Source: Granulosicoccus sp965214025
Lineage (GTDB): Bacteria; Pseudomonadota; Gammaproteobacteria; Granulosicoccales; Granulosicoccaceae
Reading direction: 5' to 3'
Assembly: GCA_965214025.1 (NCBI GenBank)
Contig: CBDCAW010000004.1
Span: 206,062-270,061, forward strand
DNA: 64,000 nt
Shown piece after piece: positions 17,001-25,269 of this stretch (position 1 is its first letter; each line of letters opens with the position of its first letter). The position numbers and the translations under genes were made by a program. Under the pieces are notes generated by a model that was not told where the DNA came from, did no database searches, and saw only the letters and a program-made list of their open reading frames with translations.

Positions 17001-18014
17001 TCACGATTCGCGATCCACCGCATGATGGGCAATGCCCAGAAGGGCTTGCCTGAAGGGGGAATCTGGCAGGAAATCGAGCTGTGTGATGGCATGATCGGCC
17101 GCCTTGCGAGCCCGCTCCAGCGAAGCGTCCAATGCACCGGTGGCGGTGATCGCATCGAGCACGGCTGGCAGCGCATCTATACCCTGCTCATCCGTGATCG
17201 CCTGCTGAATCGTGCTCCGCTGCGCTTCGCTACCGTCGCGCATCGCGTAGATCAGTGGCAGGGTGGTCTTGCCTTCGGCCAGATCATCGCCGACGTTCTT
17301 GCCCATCGAGGCGCTGTCGCTACGATAATCAAGCACGTCATCGGCAATCTGGAACGCCACCCCCAGATGCCGCCCATATTCCGACAACGCCTGCCGCACC
17401 GCTGGCGGCTGACCTGCAAGCACGGCACCCAGCTCGGTTGCCGCCTCGAACAGGCGCGCTGTCTTCGCCTCGATCACGTCGATGTACTGAGGCTCCGCAA
17501 TGCCGGGCTCTCGCACGTTCAACAGCTGCATCACCTCACCCTCGGCGATCCGGTTGGTGGTGGTCGCCAGGATGCCCATGATTTCCAGGTCCTGCACCTC
17601 CACCATCATTTCAAACGATCGGGAGTAGAGGAAGTCACCGACGAGAACGGCTGCCTCGTTACCCCAGACGGCATTGGCCGTATCACGGCCGCGGCGCAGA
17701 TCGGATGCATCCACCACATCGTCGTGCAGCAGTGTGGCGGTGTGAATGAACTCGATGATGGCGGCGATGATCACGTGCGCATCACCCTCGTAGCCGCACG
17801 CGCGGGCCGCGAGCAACACCAGTTGCGGACGTAATCGCTTGCCACCACTGGCAATGATGTACTTCGACAACTGGTTGATCAGCACCACATCCGAGCGTAG
17901 TCGAGCATTGATCAACGCATCGACACGGTCCATGTCAAAGGCCACCAGGGAACGGCATTCTTCAGGGGAAAGAAGGATGGGTGGCTGCACGGCTTGAGTC
18001 TTGATGAGCTTCAC
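17001..18014 (-). CDS. ispB: Octaprenyl-type polyprenyl diphosphate synthase
   Basis: A 337-residue trans-prenyltransferase that makes the quinone side chain by adding isopentenyl units to farnesyl diphosphate. The first Asp-rich motif is in LLHDDVVDASDLRRG and the second in FQIADDVLDYRSD. SGGKRLRPQLVLLAAR and GKTTLPLIYAM are also typical. Chain length cannot be set from the sequence. It is divergent from rplU-rpmA, the conserved gammaproteobacterial arrangement. The N-terminal ~20 residues are an extension relative to E. coli IspB. Confidence 0.95.
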   Translation of the reverse strand: MKLIKTQAVQPPILLSPEECRSLVAFDMDRVDALINARLRSDVVLINQLSKYIIASGGKRLRPQLVLLAARACGYEGDAHVIIAAIIEFIHTATLLHDDVVDASDLRRGRDTANAVWGNEAAVLVGDFLYSRSFEMMVEVQDLEIMGILATTTNRIAEGEVMQLLNVREPGIAEPQYIDVIEAKTARLFEAATELGAVLAGQPPAVRQALSEYGRHLGVAFQIADDVLDYRSDSASMGKNVGDDLAEGKTTLPLIYAMRDGSEAQRSTIQQAITDEQGIDALPAVLDAITATGALDASLERARKAADHAITQLDFLPDSPFRQALLGIAHHAVDRES

Positions 18015-18166
18015 GAGCGAGTCAGGGATTGACTCAGGATACTGTCAAGTTCCGGTCAACGGATCAACAGAGCACGATAATGTGGGCCAGAGCGCCATCT
18101 GGCAAGATTCAGGAACCATGATCGTGCAACGTGCGAAGCATCCGGGCACCTGATGATCCGGCAGGA

Positions 18167-18195
18167 TTGACGAGGGCGTATCGCAAGGTTATAAT
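18167..18195 (+). promoter_or_regulatory. Strong sigma-70 promoter of rplU-rpmA
   Basis: TTGACG (18167-18172) and a consensus TATAAT (18190-18195) are separated by 17 bases. Transcription should start near 18202, about 135 bases before rplU. This is the best promoter match in the window. Confidence 0.85.
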
Positions 18196-18201
18196 ATCTG
18201 G

Positions 18202-18336
18202 CTTTTCGCGGCACACTGCCGCGTATGTACCGGTGCCCGGTTACTCGGCTGCATATCCGTTCATCCGCATGCTCCTTGCATGCTCTCGGTTCCAGTCGAT
18301 TCGGCCGCCCCTCAGGTCTGCGGAGAACAACACACA
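18202..18336 (+). promoter_or_regulatory. Structured rplU leader
   Basis: The 135-base leader begins almost at once with a perfect hairpin, CGCGGCA-CAC-TGCCGCG (18207-18223). A second inverted repeat, GCATGC-TCCTT-GCATGC (18267-18283), follows. The first could protect the 5' end, and the pair could serve in autoregulation by L21. This is inference from pairing only; I do not recognise a described leader motif. Confidence 0.4.
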
Positions 18337-18651
18337 ATGTATGCGGTCATCAAAACCGGTGGCAAGCAGTACCGGGTCAGTGAAGGCGATCGTCTCAGAG
18401 TCGAGACCATTGCCGGCGAACCCGGCGACGAGCTGAGCCTGACCGAAGTACTCATGCTGGGGAATGCCGACGATGTCACGGTGGGTGCGCCGCTGGTCAG
18501 CAATGCGTCGGTCAGTGCCAAGGTCGTGGCTCATGGGCGTGAGAAGAAGATACGAATCATCAAGTTCAAGCGTCGGAAGCACTACAGGCGCCAGATGGGG
18601 CATCGTCAAAACTACACCGAACTGGAAATCACCGGCATCAGCGCCGGCTGA
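18337..18651 (+). CDS. rplU: 50S ribosomal protein L21
   Basis: A 104-residue ribosomal protein. MYAVIKTGGKQYRVSEGD at the N-terminus and KFKRRKHYRRQMGHRQNYTEL near the C-terminus are diagnostic. It is first in the rplU-rpmA unit, 33 bases upstream of rpmA, and is preceded by a strong promoter and a structured leader. Confidence 0.98.
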   Translation: MYAVIKTGGKQYRVSEGDRLRVETIAGEPGDELSLTEVLMLGNADDVTVGAPLVSNASVSAKVVAHGREKKIRIIKFKRRKHYRRQMGHRQNYTELEITGISAG

Positions 18652-18683
18652 ATCCGGATCTGAAACACGGATAATCTTTCGAT

Positions 18684-18947
18684 ATGGCACACAAGAAGGC
18701 AGGCGGGAGTACCCGCAACGGTCGAGATTCGGAATCCAAACGACTCGGCGTCAAGCGGTTCGGTGGCGAAGAAGTCCTGGCCGGAAACATTCTGGTGCGG
18801 CAGCGCGGTACGCGCTTTCACCCGGGGCTCAACGTAGGCATCGGTAAGGATCACACTCTGTTCGCAAAGGCCGAGGGAGTAGTGACCTTTGAAGTCAAGG
18901 GCGCCAACCGACGCAAGTTCATCAGTATCACCCCTGCGCAAGCCTGA
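18684..18947 (+). CDS. rpmA: 50S ribosomal protein L27
   Basis: An 87-residue ribosomal protein whose N-terminal tail reaches the peptidyl transferase centre. It begins MAHKKAGGSTRNGRDSESKR with no N-terminal extension, so it needs no processing protease. GTRFHPGLNVGIGKDHTLFA and the basic C-terminal ANRRKFISI are typical. It is normally followed directly by obgE; here an extra reverse-strand gene lies between. Confidence 0.98.
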   Translation: MAHKKAGGSTRNGRDSESKRLGVKRFGGEEVLAGNILVRQRGTRFHPGLNVGIGKDHTLFAKAEGVVTFEVKGANRRKFISITPAQA

Positions 18948-19125
18948 CCTCTGCCGGGTCGTGGGGTAGCGCCTTTATGGCTGATCGCCACCCAGGGGGC
19001 AGTTGGCTGAAAGTGCAAGGTGCCTGTATACCCTACGCACTCATGGCTACCCCGAGCCGCAGCAGACCGCGGTAGTAGCGAAAGCGTTATCGTCTGCAGT
19101 GTGTGATCTTTGCAGGTCGTCAGGG

Positions 19126-19572
19126 CTACTTAAGACCTTCCCGCGCCTTCAGAGTACGAAGGCGCCGGATATCGTTTCTTTTCGTCGTATCGTCGACGGC
19201 TTTCCATGTCGGAGCCAACGCATTGCGGCCTGGGGTGGCACCTTCCACCTTGACCTTCCTATAGGGATCGCCTTCGGCGACGATGGCACCGAGTTCCCTC
19301 AGCAAGGCTTTCTGCCTTCCGGTAAGGTTTTTGCGCTTGCCTGCTCGCAGGACCGAAAGCACCGCACATGCCGCGCCCCTCGCAGACATCGAAGGCGGCA
19401 AATCGAGCAACCAGGCGAAGATAAGAGCATCTGCTCGAGTACCGGGTTCCTGCTTGGCGTCGTTCAACACGCGTGACAGATCGCCACGACTATCGCACAA
19501 CGGAAACAGCACGACCGAGCCGCGTACCAATGGAGCGCTCGCCCGCGGTTTTTTACTGGAGACGTCATTCAT
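19126..19572 (-). CDS. Hypothetical protein inserted between rpmA and obgE
   Basis: A 148-residue basic protein I do not recognise. It starts MNDVSSKKPRASAP and has a central helical region (ADALIFAWLLDLPPSMSARGAACAVLSVL), then a Lys/Arg-rich part (RAGKRKNLTGRQKALLRELG and TKRNDIRRLRTLKAREGLK). No signal peptide or membrane segment is seen. There is no good ribosome-binding site before the ATG, so the start is uncertain. It is read against the flow of the conserved rpmA-obgE operon. The composition is coherent, with few rare residues, which argues for a real gene; a nucleic-acid-binding role is a guess from charge only. Confidence 0.55.
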   Translation of the reverse strand: MNDVSSKKPRASAPLVRGSVVLFPLCDSRGDLSRVLNDAKQEPGTRADALIFAWLLDLPPSMSARGAACAVLSVLRAGKRKNLTGRQKALLRELGAIVAEGDPYRKVKVEGATPGRNALAPTWKAVDDTTKRNDIRRLRTLKAREGLK

Positions 19573-19681
19573 GGCGCTAATTCTGGCATTGTGTAAATAG
19601 TTAAACTCAGCCGCACCTCGCAGTTCAATTTGCGGTAACTCACTTTCTTTGCAGTACCTTCAGTTCAATGGGCCGCCACTC

Positions 19682-20860
19682 GTGAAATTTGTAGACGAAG
19701 CACGAATTACCGTCATAGCAGGTGATGGCGGTAACGGCGCTCTGAGCTTTCGGCGCGAAAAGTACATTCCCCGAGGCGGACCGGACGGGGGTGATGGTGG
19801 CGACGGTGGCAGCGTCTACCTGCAAGCCACCGACAACCTCAACACGCTGGCAGACTTCCGCCAGCAACGCACCTATCTCGCCAAGCGCGGGGAGAACGGG
19901 CGCGGTCGAAACTGCTCCGGGGCCAAGGGCGACGATATCGTGGTGCTCGTCCCGGTCGGCACGGTAGCTACCGATCGCGATACCGACGAGGTCGTGGCAG
20001 ATCTACGGCTCGCCGGCGATACCTTATGTGTTGCGAAAGGCGGCTTTCACGGTCTGGGCAACACGCGTTACAAAAGCTCGACGAACCGGGCGCCCCGGCA
20101 GACGTCGGACGGCACTACCGGTCAGCGCCGTGATCTTCAACTCGAGCTACGCATACTGGCCGACGTGGGCCTGCTGGGCCTGCCCAATGCCGGCAAGTCC
20201 ACGCTGATCCGTAGCGTGTCAGCGGCCCGGCCGAAGGTCGCAGACTACCCTTTCACCACACTCATACCGAATCTGGGTGTCGTCAGCGTGGAGGCGCACC
20301 GCAGCTTCGTGATGGCCGACATTCCGGGTCTCATCGAAGGGGCAGCCGAAGGCCAGGGGCTTGGCATACGTTTCCTGAAGCACCTCGCCCGCAGTCGCCT
20401 GCTGCTACATCTGGTCGATATCCTGCCGATCGATGGTACAGATCCGGTCGATACCGGCCGGGGCCTGGTCGATGAACTACGCCGGCACGATGCGACATTG
20501 GCCGACAAGGAACGCTGGCTGGTGCTCAACAAAGTCGATCTGTTGAGTGCCGATGAGCTAGAGGAACGCTGCGCATCGATCGTGGAAGGTCTGCAGTGGC
20601 GTGGGCCTGTCTATCGGGTGTGCGCCACCAGTGGCGAGGGCACTCGGCAGTTGTGCGGTGACGTCATGCGTTGGATCGAAAAGCTCGAAGCGGAAGCACT
20701 GGAAGCCGCCGACCCGTCGAGTACAGACATCACCTCTGAGCTCAGGGTAGATGGAGCCGACCCGCCAGCCGCACCGTCAACCATCGCCGGTGTGAGTGAG
20801 GGCTCGGTGCCGTACGCCGGCGAGCCGGGGCCGGGAACTGTCGGTAACTCTGATGCGTGA
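19682..20860 (+). CDS. obgE: Obg-family GTPase
   Basis: A 392-residue ribosome-assembly GTPase (CgtA). The glycine-rich Obg domain starts VKFVDEARITVIAGDGGNG. The G domain has G1 GLPNAGKST, the switch region DYPFTTLIPNLG, G3 DIPGLIEGA and G4 NKVD. The C-terminal ~60 residues are acidic and low-complexity, as is common in proteobacterial members. The GTG at 19682 is chosen because the family begins (M/V)KFVDEA; an upstream TTG would add unmatched residues. It overlaps the proB start by eight bases. Confidence 0.95.
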   Translation: MKFVDEARITVIAGDGGNGALSFRREKYIPRGGPDGGDGGDGGSVYLQATDNLNTLADFRQQRTYLAKRGENGRGRNCSGAKGDDIVVLVPVGTVATDRDTDEVVADLRLAGDTLCVAKGGFHGLGNTRYKSSTNRAPRQTSDGTTGQRRDLQLELRILADVGLLGLPNAGKSTLIRSVSAARPKVADYPFTTLIPNLGVVSVEAHRSFVMADIPGLIEGAAEGQGLGIRFLKHLARSRLLLHLVDILPIDGTDPVDTGRGLVDELRRHDATLADKERWLVLNKVDLLSADELEERCASIVEGLQWRGPVYRVCATSGEGTRQLCGDVMRWIEKLEAEALEAADPSSTDITSELRVDGADPPAAPSTIAGVSEGSVPYAGEPGPGTVGNSDA

Positions 20861-21974
20861 GAGGCTTCGAACCGCCCGCCGTTGGGTCATCAAGGTGGGC
20901 AGCTCGCTGCTTACGGCTGACGGACGTGGGCTGGATACCGATATCATCCACCGGTGGACGGCCCAGATAGCCGACCTGGTCGCTGCCGACCGTGAGGTCA
21001 TTCTGGTTTCGAGTGGTTCGATTGCCGAAGGTATCGCGCGCCTCGGCTGGCGGCAGCGGCCCACGCTGGTTCATGAGCTCCAGGCAGCGGCTGCAGTGGG
21101 CCAGATGGGGGTGGTACAAGCCTACGAATCGGGTTTTGCCCGCTTCGACCTGCGTACCGCGCTCGTGCTGCTGACTCATGACGACATCGCCAACCGCAGA
21201 CGATACCTGAATGCCAGGGCCACCCTGAACAGTCTGCTGAAACACCGCGCAATACCGGTGATCAACGAAAACGACACCGTCATCACCGACGAGATCAGGC
21301 TTGGTGACAACGATACGCTGGCGGCACTGGTGACCAACCTGATCGAGGCTGATGTGCTTGTGCTGCTTACCGATCAGCAGGGGTTGTTCGATCGGGATCC
21401 ACGCAAGCATGCTGATGCGAAACTGATCGAACAAGCCAATGCGAGTGACCCCAAGGTGCTTGCCCTGGCAGGTCCGAGCGGCTCGACGCTGGGGAGCGGC
21501 GGCATGGCGACCAAGGTCATCGCGGCAAGGCGAGCAGCACAGACCGGTGCCACGACGGTGATAGCGTCTGGACGTGAACCCGATGTGCTGGCTCGCTTGC
21601 GCGATGGAGAGCCACTTGGCACGATGCTCACGAGCAACCGCACGGCCCGGGACGCACGCCAGCTGTGGTTGTCGAACCAACTACGAGCGAAGGGGGAACT
21701 GGCGGTGGATGATGGCGCCAGCCGGGTACTCATGGAACGCGGATCAAGCCTGCTTGCCGTCGGTGTGGTGGGTTGCCGCGGCGAGTTTCAGCGCGGCGAG
21801 CTGGTATCTATCATGGATAGCGGTGGCAAGGAGGTAGCCCGTGGGTTGACGAACTACGGCAGCAACGAGACACGGCGGATCATGGGTAAGTCGACGTCAC
21901 GCTTCCATGACATCCTGGGTTACGTCAGTGAACCTGAACTCGTACACCGTGACAACCTGATACTCATGTACTGA
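20853..21974 (+). CDS. proB: Glutamate 5-kinase
   Basis: A 373-residue enzyme catalysing the first step of proline biosynthesis. The amino-acid kinase domain has WVIKVGSSLLT, VILVSSGSIAEG, NENDTVITDEIRLGDNDTLAA and GSGGMATKVIAARRA. A C-terminal PUA domain (VDDGASRVLMERGSSLLAVGV) gives the long form found in E. coli. The ATG at 20853 lies within the end of obgE, consistent with operon expression. proA is not adjacent. Feedback by proline is known for the family. Confidence 0.96.
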   Translation: MRERLRTARRWVIKVGSSLLTADGRGLDTDIIHRWTAQIADLVAADREVILVSSGSIAEGIARLGWRQRPTLVHELQAAAAVGQMGVVQAYESGFARFDLRTALVLLTHDDIANRRRYLNARATLNSLLKHRAIPVINENDTVITDEIRLGDNDTLAALVTNLIEADVLVLLTDQQGLFDRDPRKHADAKLIEQANASDPKVLALAGPSGSTLGSGGMATKVIAARRAAQTGATTVIASGREPDVLARLRDGEPLGTMLTSNRTARDARQLWLSNQLRAKGELAVDDGASRVLMERGSSLLAVGVVGCRGEFQRGELVSIMDSGGKEVARGLTNYGSNETRRIMGKSTSRFHDILGYVSEPELVHRDNLILMY

Positions 21975-22079
21975 CAGATCGGCACTACCGCTGAGTGCCT
22001 ATTCCGGGATTCGGGTGGAATCGATCCGCTTCAGCAACCGATGTGGAGGGCAGAAAAACTCGTCTCTGCACCGGCTCTA

Positions 22080-22340
22080 TTAAAGGGCACGGACCTGGCT
22101 GTTGAAACGACTCTTGTAACGGGCCGCCTTGTTCTTGTGAATCAGCCCCTTGCGAGCCATGTGATCGAGCACTGGGACGGCCGCCACGAGCGCGGATTCT
22201 GCCGCCGACTTGTCGCCGGCTTCGATGGCGCTGAAGACGCGTTTCACCTGCGTACGCATCATGGAGCGCTGGCTGGTGTTGAGCTGCCGGCTTCTTTCGG
22301 CCTGGCGAACGCGCTTGCGTGCCTGGGGGGTATTTGCCAC
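22080..22340 (-). CDS. rpsT: 30S ribosomal protein S20
   Basis: An 86-residue basic ribosomal protein. MANTPQARKRVRQAERSR at the start and HKNKAARYKSRFNSQVRAL at the end are diagnostic. It is divergent from murJ with 107 bases between them, as in many gammaproteobacteria. GTGGCAA precedes the ATG. In E. coli S20 represses its own translation; the leader here is only about 34 bases from the predicted start site. Confidence 0.97.
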   Translation of the reverse strand: MANTPQARKRVRQAERSRQLNTSQRSMMRTQVKRVFSAIEAGDKSAAESALVAAVPVLDHMARKGLIHKNKAARYKSRFNSQVRAL

Positions 22341-22380
22341 GAACTACCTCTTGATCTGTCGTAACGGATGTCAGCCGGTT

Positions 22381-22409
22381 ATTATGCGCCGCTCACCACG
22401 GAGAGTCAA
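22381..22409 (-). promoter_or_regulatory. Putative sigma-70 promoter of rpsT
   Basis: Read on the minus strand, TTGACT (22409-22404) and CATAAT (22386-22381) are separated by 17 bases. Transcription would start near 22374, giving a leader of about 34 bases before the rpsT ATG. Confidence 0.65.
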
Positions 22410-22447
22410 TCGCCGGTGTTTCGCGCAACCCATCGTACGATCTCGTC

Positions 22448-24010
22448 ATGAACCGGCCCGCTGCACCGGGCTTGATGCGCTCGGGCGCCATAGTCGCGAG
22501 CATGACGCTGGTATCCCGGGTGCTCGGGTTCCTGCGCGATCAGGTGCTGGCCATCGTGTTCGGTGCCGGTGCCACCACTGATGTGTTCCTGGTCGCCTTC
22601 AAGATTCCGAATTTCCTGCGCCGCCTGTTCGGCGAGGGCGCCTTCGCGCAGGCGTTCGTGCCGGTGTTCACCGAGTACCGGGAAACCCGCAGCCGTGAGG
22701 CCCTGCGGGATCTGTCCGCTCACGTGTCCGGTACCTTCACACTGATCCTGTTGCTGATCAGCACACTCGGAGTGATGGGAGCGCCTCTGATCACCCTCGT
22801 GTTCACTCCCGGCTACAGCGACGATGCGGCGAAGTTCGAACTCGCTACGCACATGTTGCGCATCACCTTCCCCTATCTGTTCTTTGCCTCCCTGCTTGCC
22901 TATGCCGGTAGCATCCTGAATACATTCGGTCGTTTCGCCATTCCGTCGATCACACCGATGTTGCTGAACATCTCGATGATCGTGGCCGCACTGTGGCTGG
23001 CACCCTTGTTCGAGCAGCCGATCGTCGCCCTGGCCTGGGGCGTGTTTGTCGCCGGTGTGCTGCAGCTTCTGTTGCAATTGCCCTTCCTTCAGCAGCTGGG
23101 CATGCTGCCGCGTCCACGCTGGGGCTGGCGGCATCCGGGGGTGCGGCGGATTCTCAAACTGATGGCACCGGCGGTTCTGGGATCGTCGGTTGCCCAGATC
23201 AACCTGCTGCTCGACACCGTGATTGCCTCGTTTCTCGCCGCCGGCAGCCTCAGCTGGCTGTACTACAGCGATCGGCTGATGGAATTCCCGCTCGGCCTGC
23301 TCGGTGTCACGCTCGGTACCATTCTGTTGCCGCGCCTGTCGCGCCAGCACGCGCAGGCATCGGACACGGAGTTCCGGCGTACGCTCGACTGGGCCCTGCG
23401 CCTGCTACTGGTCGTGGGCATGCCGGCAGCGCTGGCCCTGGGCATACTCGGGCTGCCGATGCTGATCACACTGTTCGAATACGGCGAGTTTTCGTCGCAT
23501 GACTCCAGGATGACCAGCTACAGCCTGCTGGCCTACGCTTTCGGCCTGCCCGCTTTCCTGATGGTAAAAATTTTCGCGCCCGCTTTCTTCGCGCGCCAGA
23601 ATATGCGCACGCCAGTGCGCATCGGCATCATCGCGCTGATCAGCAACATGTTCTACAACCTGCTGTTCGTGCTGCCGATGGTGTGGTTCGATATGGCGGC
23701 ACCGCATACGGGGCTCGCGATGGCGACCAGCCTGTCGGCCTGGCAGCAGGTGTTCATGCTCTACCGGGAGCTTGTCCGTGAGAACATCTACCGCATGCCT
23801 GCCGAACTGACTCGCTTCGCCCTGCGCCTGCTGCCGGCCTTCATCGCAATGGCTGTGGCGCTGGCGTACCTGGCCGACATCGACTGGCATGTGCTTACGC
23901 TGAGCGAGCGCGGCCTGCGGCTGCTGGCGGTTCTCGCGGCAAGCGCAGTCGGCTATGCTCTGCTGCTTCTGATCTCGGGTGTCAGACCCCGCCACCTGGC
24001 AAGCTCTTGA
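22448..24010 (+). CDS. murJ: MurJ lipid II flippase
   Basis: A 520-residue polytopic membrane protein of the MOP superfamily that moves lipid II across the inner membrane. It begins with a short cytoplasmic tail, then SGAIVASMTLVSRVLGFLRDQVLA with the conserved Arg-rich first helix and loop, and FKIPNFLRRLFGEGAFAQAFVPVFTEY. About 14 hydrophobic segments can be traced to the C-terminus. Intact and of normal length. The downstream ribF frame opens inside its 3' end and ribF follows with 49 bases between the coding regions. Confidence 0.96.
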   Translation: MNRPAAPGLMRSGAIVASMTLVSRVLGFLRDQVLAIVFGAGATTDVFLVAFKIPNFLRRLFGEGAFAQAFVPVFTEYRETRSREALRDLSAHVSGTFTLILLLISTLGVMGAPLITLVFTPGYSDDAAKFELATHMLRITFPYLFFASLLAYAGSILNTFGRFAIPSITPMLLNISMIVAALWLAPLFEQPIVALAWGVFVAGVLQLLLQLPFLQQLGMLPRPRWGWRHPGVRRILKLMAPAVLGSSVAQINLLLDTVIASFLAAGSLSWLYYSDRLMEFPLGLLGVTLGTILLPRLSRQHAQASDTEFRRTLDWALRLLLVVGMPAALALGILGLPMLITLFEYGEFSSHDSRMTSYSLLAYAFGLPAFLMVKIFAPAFFARQNMRTPVRIGIIALISNMFYNLLFVLPMVWFDMAAPHTGLAMATSLSAWQQVFMLYRELVRENIYRMPAELTRFALRLLPAFIAMAVALAYLADIDWHVLTLSERGLRLLAVLAASAVGYALLLLISGVRPRHLASS

Positions 24011-24059
24011 AGCTCACCAAGCATTCGACGGAAAAGCCGCTCACGGAAAGCACCGACAC

Positions 24060-25001
24060 ATGCAACTGATTCGCGGCGCGAAGCGCTGGCCTGAAACGCC
24101 TGGCTGCGTGCTTACCATCGGCAACTTCGATGGCGTGCACCTGGGCCATCAGGCTATCTTCGAACAGCTGGTGGCAACGTCGCACGCCATGCGCCTACCG
24201 TCATGCGTGATGAGTTTCGAGCCTCTGCCGCGCGAGTTCTTCATGGGAGATGCCGCACCGGGGCGTCTGCAGGGCCTGCGCGACCGCGTGGCTTCCATCG
24301 CCGCCTGCGGTATCGATCGCTTGCTGTTGTTGCAGTTCGATACAGCTCTGGCACAGCAGGACGCGGCAGCCTTCGTCACCTCGACACTGGTGGAGACCCT
24401 GCAGGTCAGGCACCTGCTGATCGGGGATGACTTCCGCTTCGGTGCCCGTCGGCAGGGAGATTTCGCTCTGCTCCAACAGCAGGCCTCCCGCCATGGCTAC
24501 GTGCTGGAGCAAAGCGCCACGGTAAACGTCGATGGGTTGCGCGTGTCCAGCAGCCGCGTACGCGAGGCGCTCGGTCAGTCCGATCTGGATGCGGCGCGGC
24601 AGCTGCTCGGCCGCCCTTACAGAATCAGCGGCCGCGTGATCCACGGTGAGAAGGTCGGCCGTCAGCTCGGTTTTCCCACCGCCAACGTCAACCTGCAGCG
24701 ACATCGCCCACCGTTACGCGGTGTATTCGCGGTGGAAGCCACCGACACACTCACCGGCGAGCACTACCCGGCCGTGGCCAATCTCGGTGAGCGCCCCACC
24801 GTGGGCGGGCGCAAGCTGCTGCTGGAAGTACACGCGCTCGACTCCTCACCCGAGCTCTACGGTCACCATCTACAGGTCGACTTCCTGCATCATATCCGCG
24901 GCGAGCAACGCTTTGGCTCACTCGACGAGTTGAAGGCGCAGATCGCGCTGGATGCCGACACCGCCCGCGAGATGCTGATCGCGACCCCACGGCCCGGTTG
25001 A
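24060..25001 (+). CDS. ribF: Bifunctional riboflavin kinase / FAD synthetase
   Basis: A 313-residue enzyme converting riboflavin to FMN and then FAD. The N-terminal adenylyltransferase domain has CVLTIGNFDGVHLGHQ and the RVREALGQSDLDAARQLLGR region with SSSR. The C-terminal kinase domain has GRQLGFPTANVNLQ and PAVANLGERPTVGG. The ATG at 24060 is chosen as the usual N-terminus (MQLIRGAKRWP). It lies between murJ and ileS, the standard order. No FMN riboswitch is visible upstream. Confidence 0.96.
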   Translation: MQLIRGAKRWPETPGCVLTIGNFDGVHLGHQAIFEQLVATSHAMRLPSCVMSFEPLPREFFMGDAAPGRLQGLRDRVASIAACGIDRLLLLQFDTALAQQDAAAFVTSTLVETLQVRHLLIGDDFRFGARRQGDFALLQQQASRHGYVLEQSATVNVDGLRVSSSRVREALGQSDLDAARQLLGRPYRISGRVIHGEKVGRQLGFPTANVNLQRHRPPLRGVFAVEATDTLTGEHYPAVANLGERPTVGGRKLLLEVHALDSSPELYGHHLQVDFLHHIRGEQRFGSLDELKAQIALDADTAREMLIATPRPG

Positions 25002-25099
25002 GACCGTCGTGATCGCACACCCCGCAGGCCAGTAGGGAGTCGTAATCGCATACACTGTCCGCCCGCTTGCCACAGGTGCCGAACGGCTTCAGTGAGCCA

Positions 25100-25150
25100 G
25101 CTCGTTGCAGGCGCCCGCTCGCTGCAAGTGCATGCTCGATGCAGCCGCCC
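25100..25150 (+). repeat. Three 17-bp imperfect tandem repeats in the ileS leader
   Basis: Units GCTCGTTGCAGGCGCCC (25100-25116), GCTCGCTGCAAGTGCAT (25117-25133) and GCTCGATGCAGCCGCCC (25134-25150) share the pattern GCTCGNTGCA. More TGCA-centred copies follow loosely up to about 25205 (GATGCAAGCGCCC, CTTTGCAAGAGG). They lie in the 268-base gap between ribF and ileS. Role unknown. Confidence 0.6.
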
Positions 25151-25269
25151 GTTTACTCCAAGAGCCTGCAAGGCCTGCTTCCGATGCAAGCGCCCTCTCT
25201 TTGCAAGAGGAAGAAGAAGCACTCTTGCCAGCAACAGGCCGCAGCTTCCGTGAGAATCCGCGATACACC

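Noticed and set aside
22406..23350. A 314-codon minus-strand open frame
   Set aside because: Antisense to murJ; it is Gln/His/Arg-rich, typical of a reverse frame of a membrane protein gene.
25002..25269. T-box leader of ileS
   Set aside because: No T-box sequence or terminator/antiterminator pair is seen, and T-boxes are not expected in gammaproteobacteria.
25105..25269. N-terminal extension of IleS by 55 codons
   Set aside because: The extension is encoded by tandem repeats; starting at the GTG at 25270 gives the normal IleS N-terminus and length.
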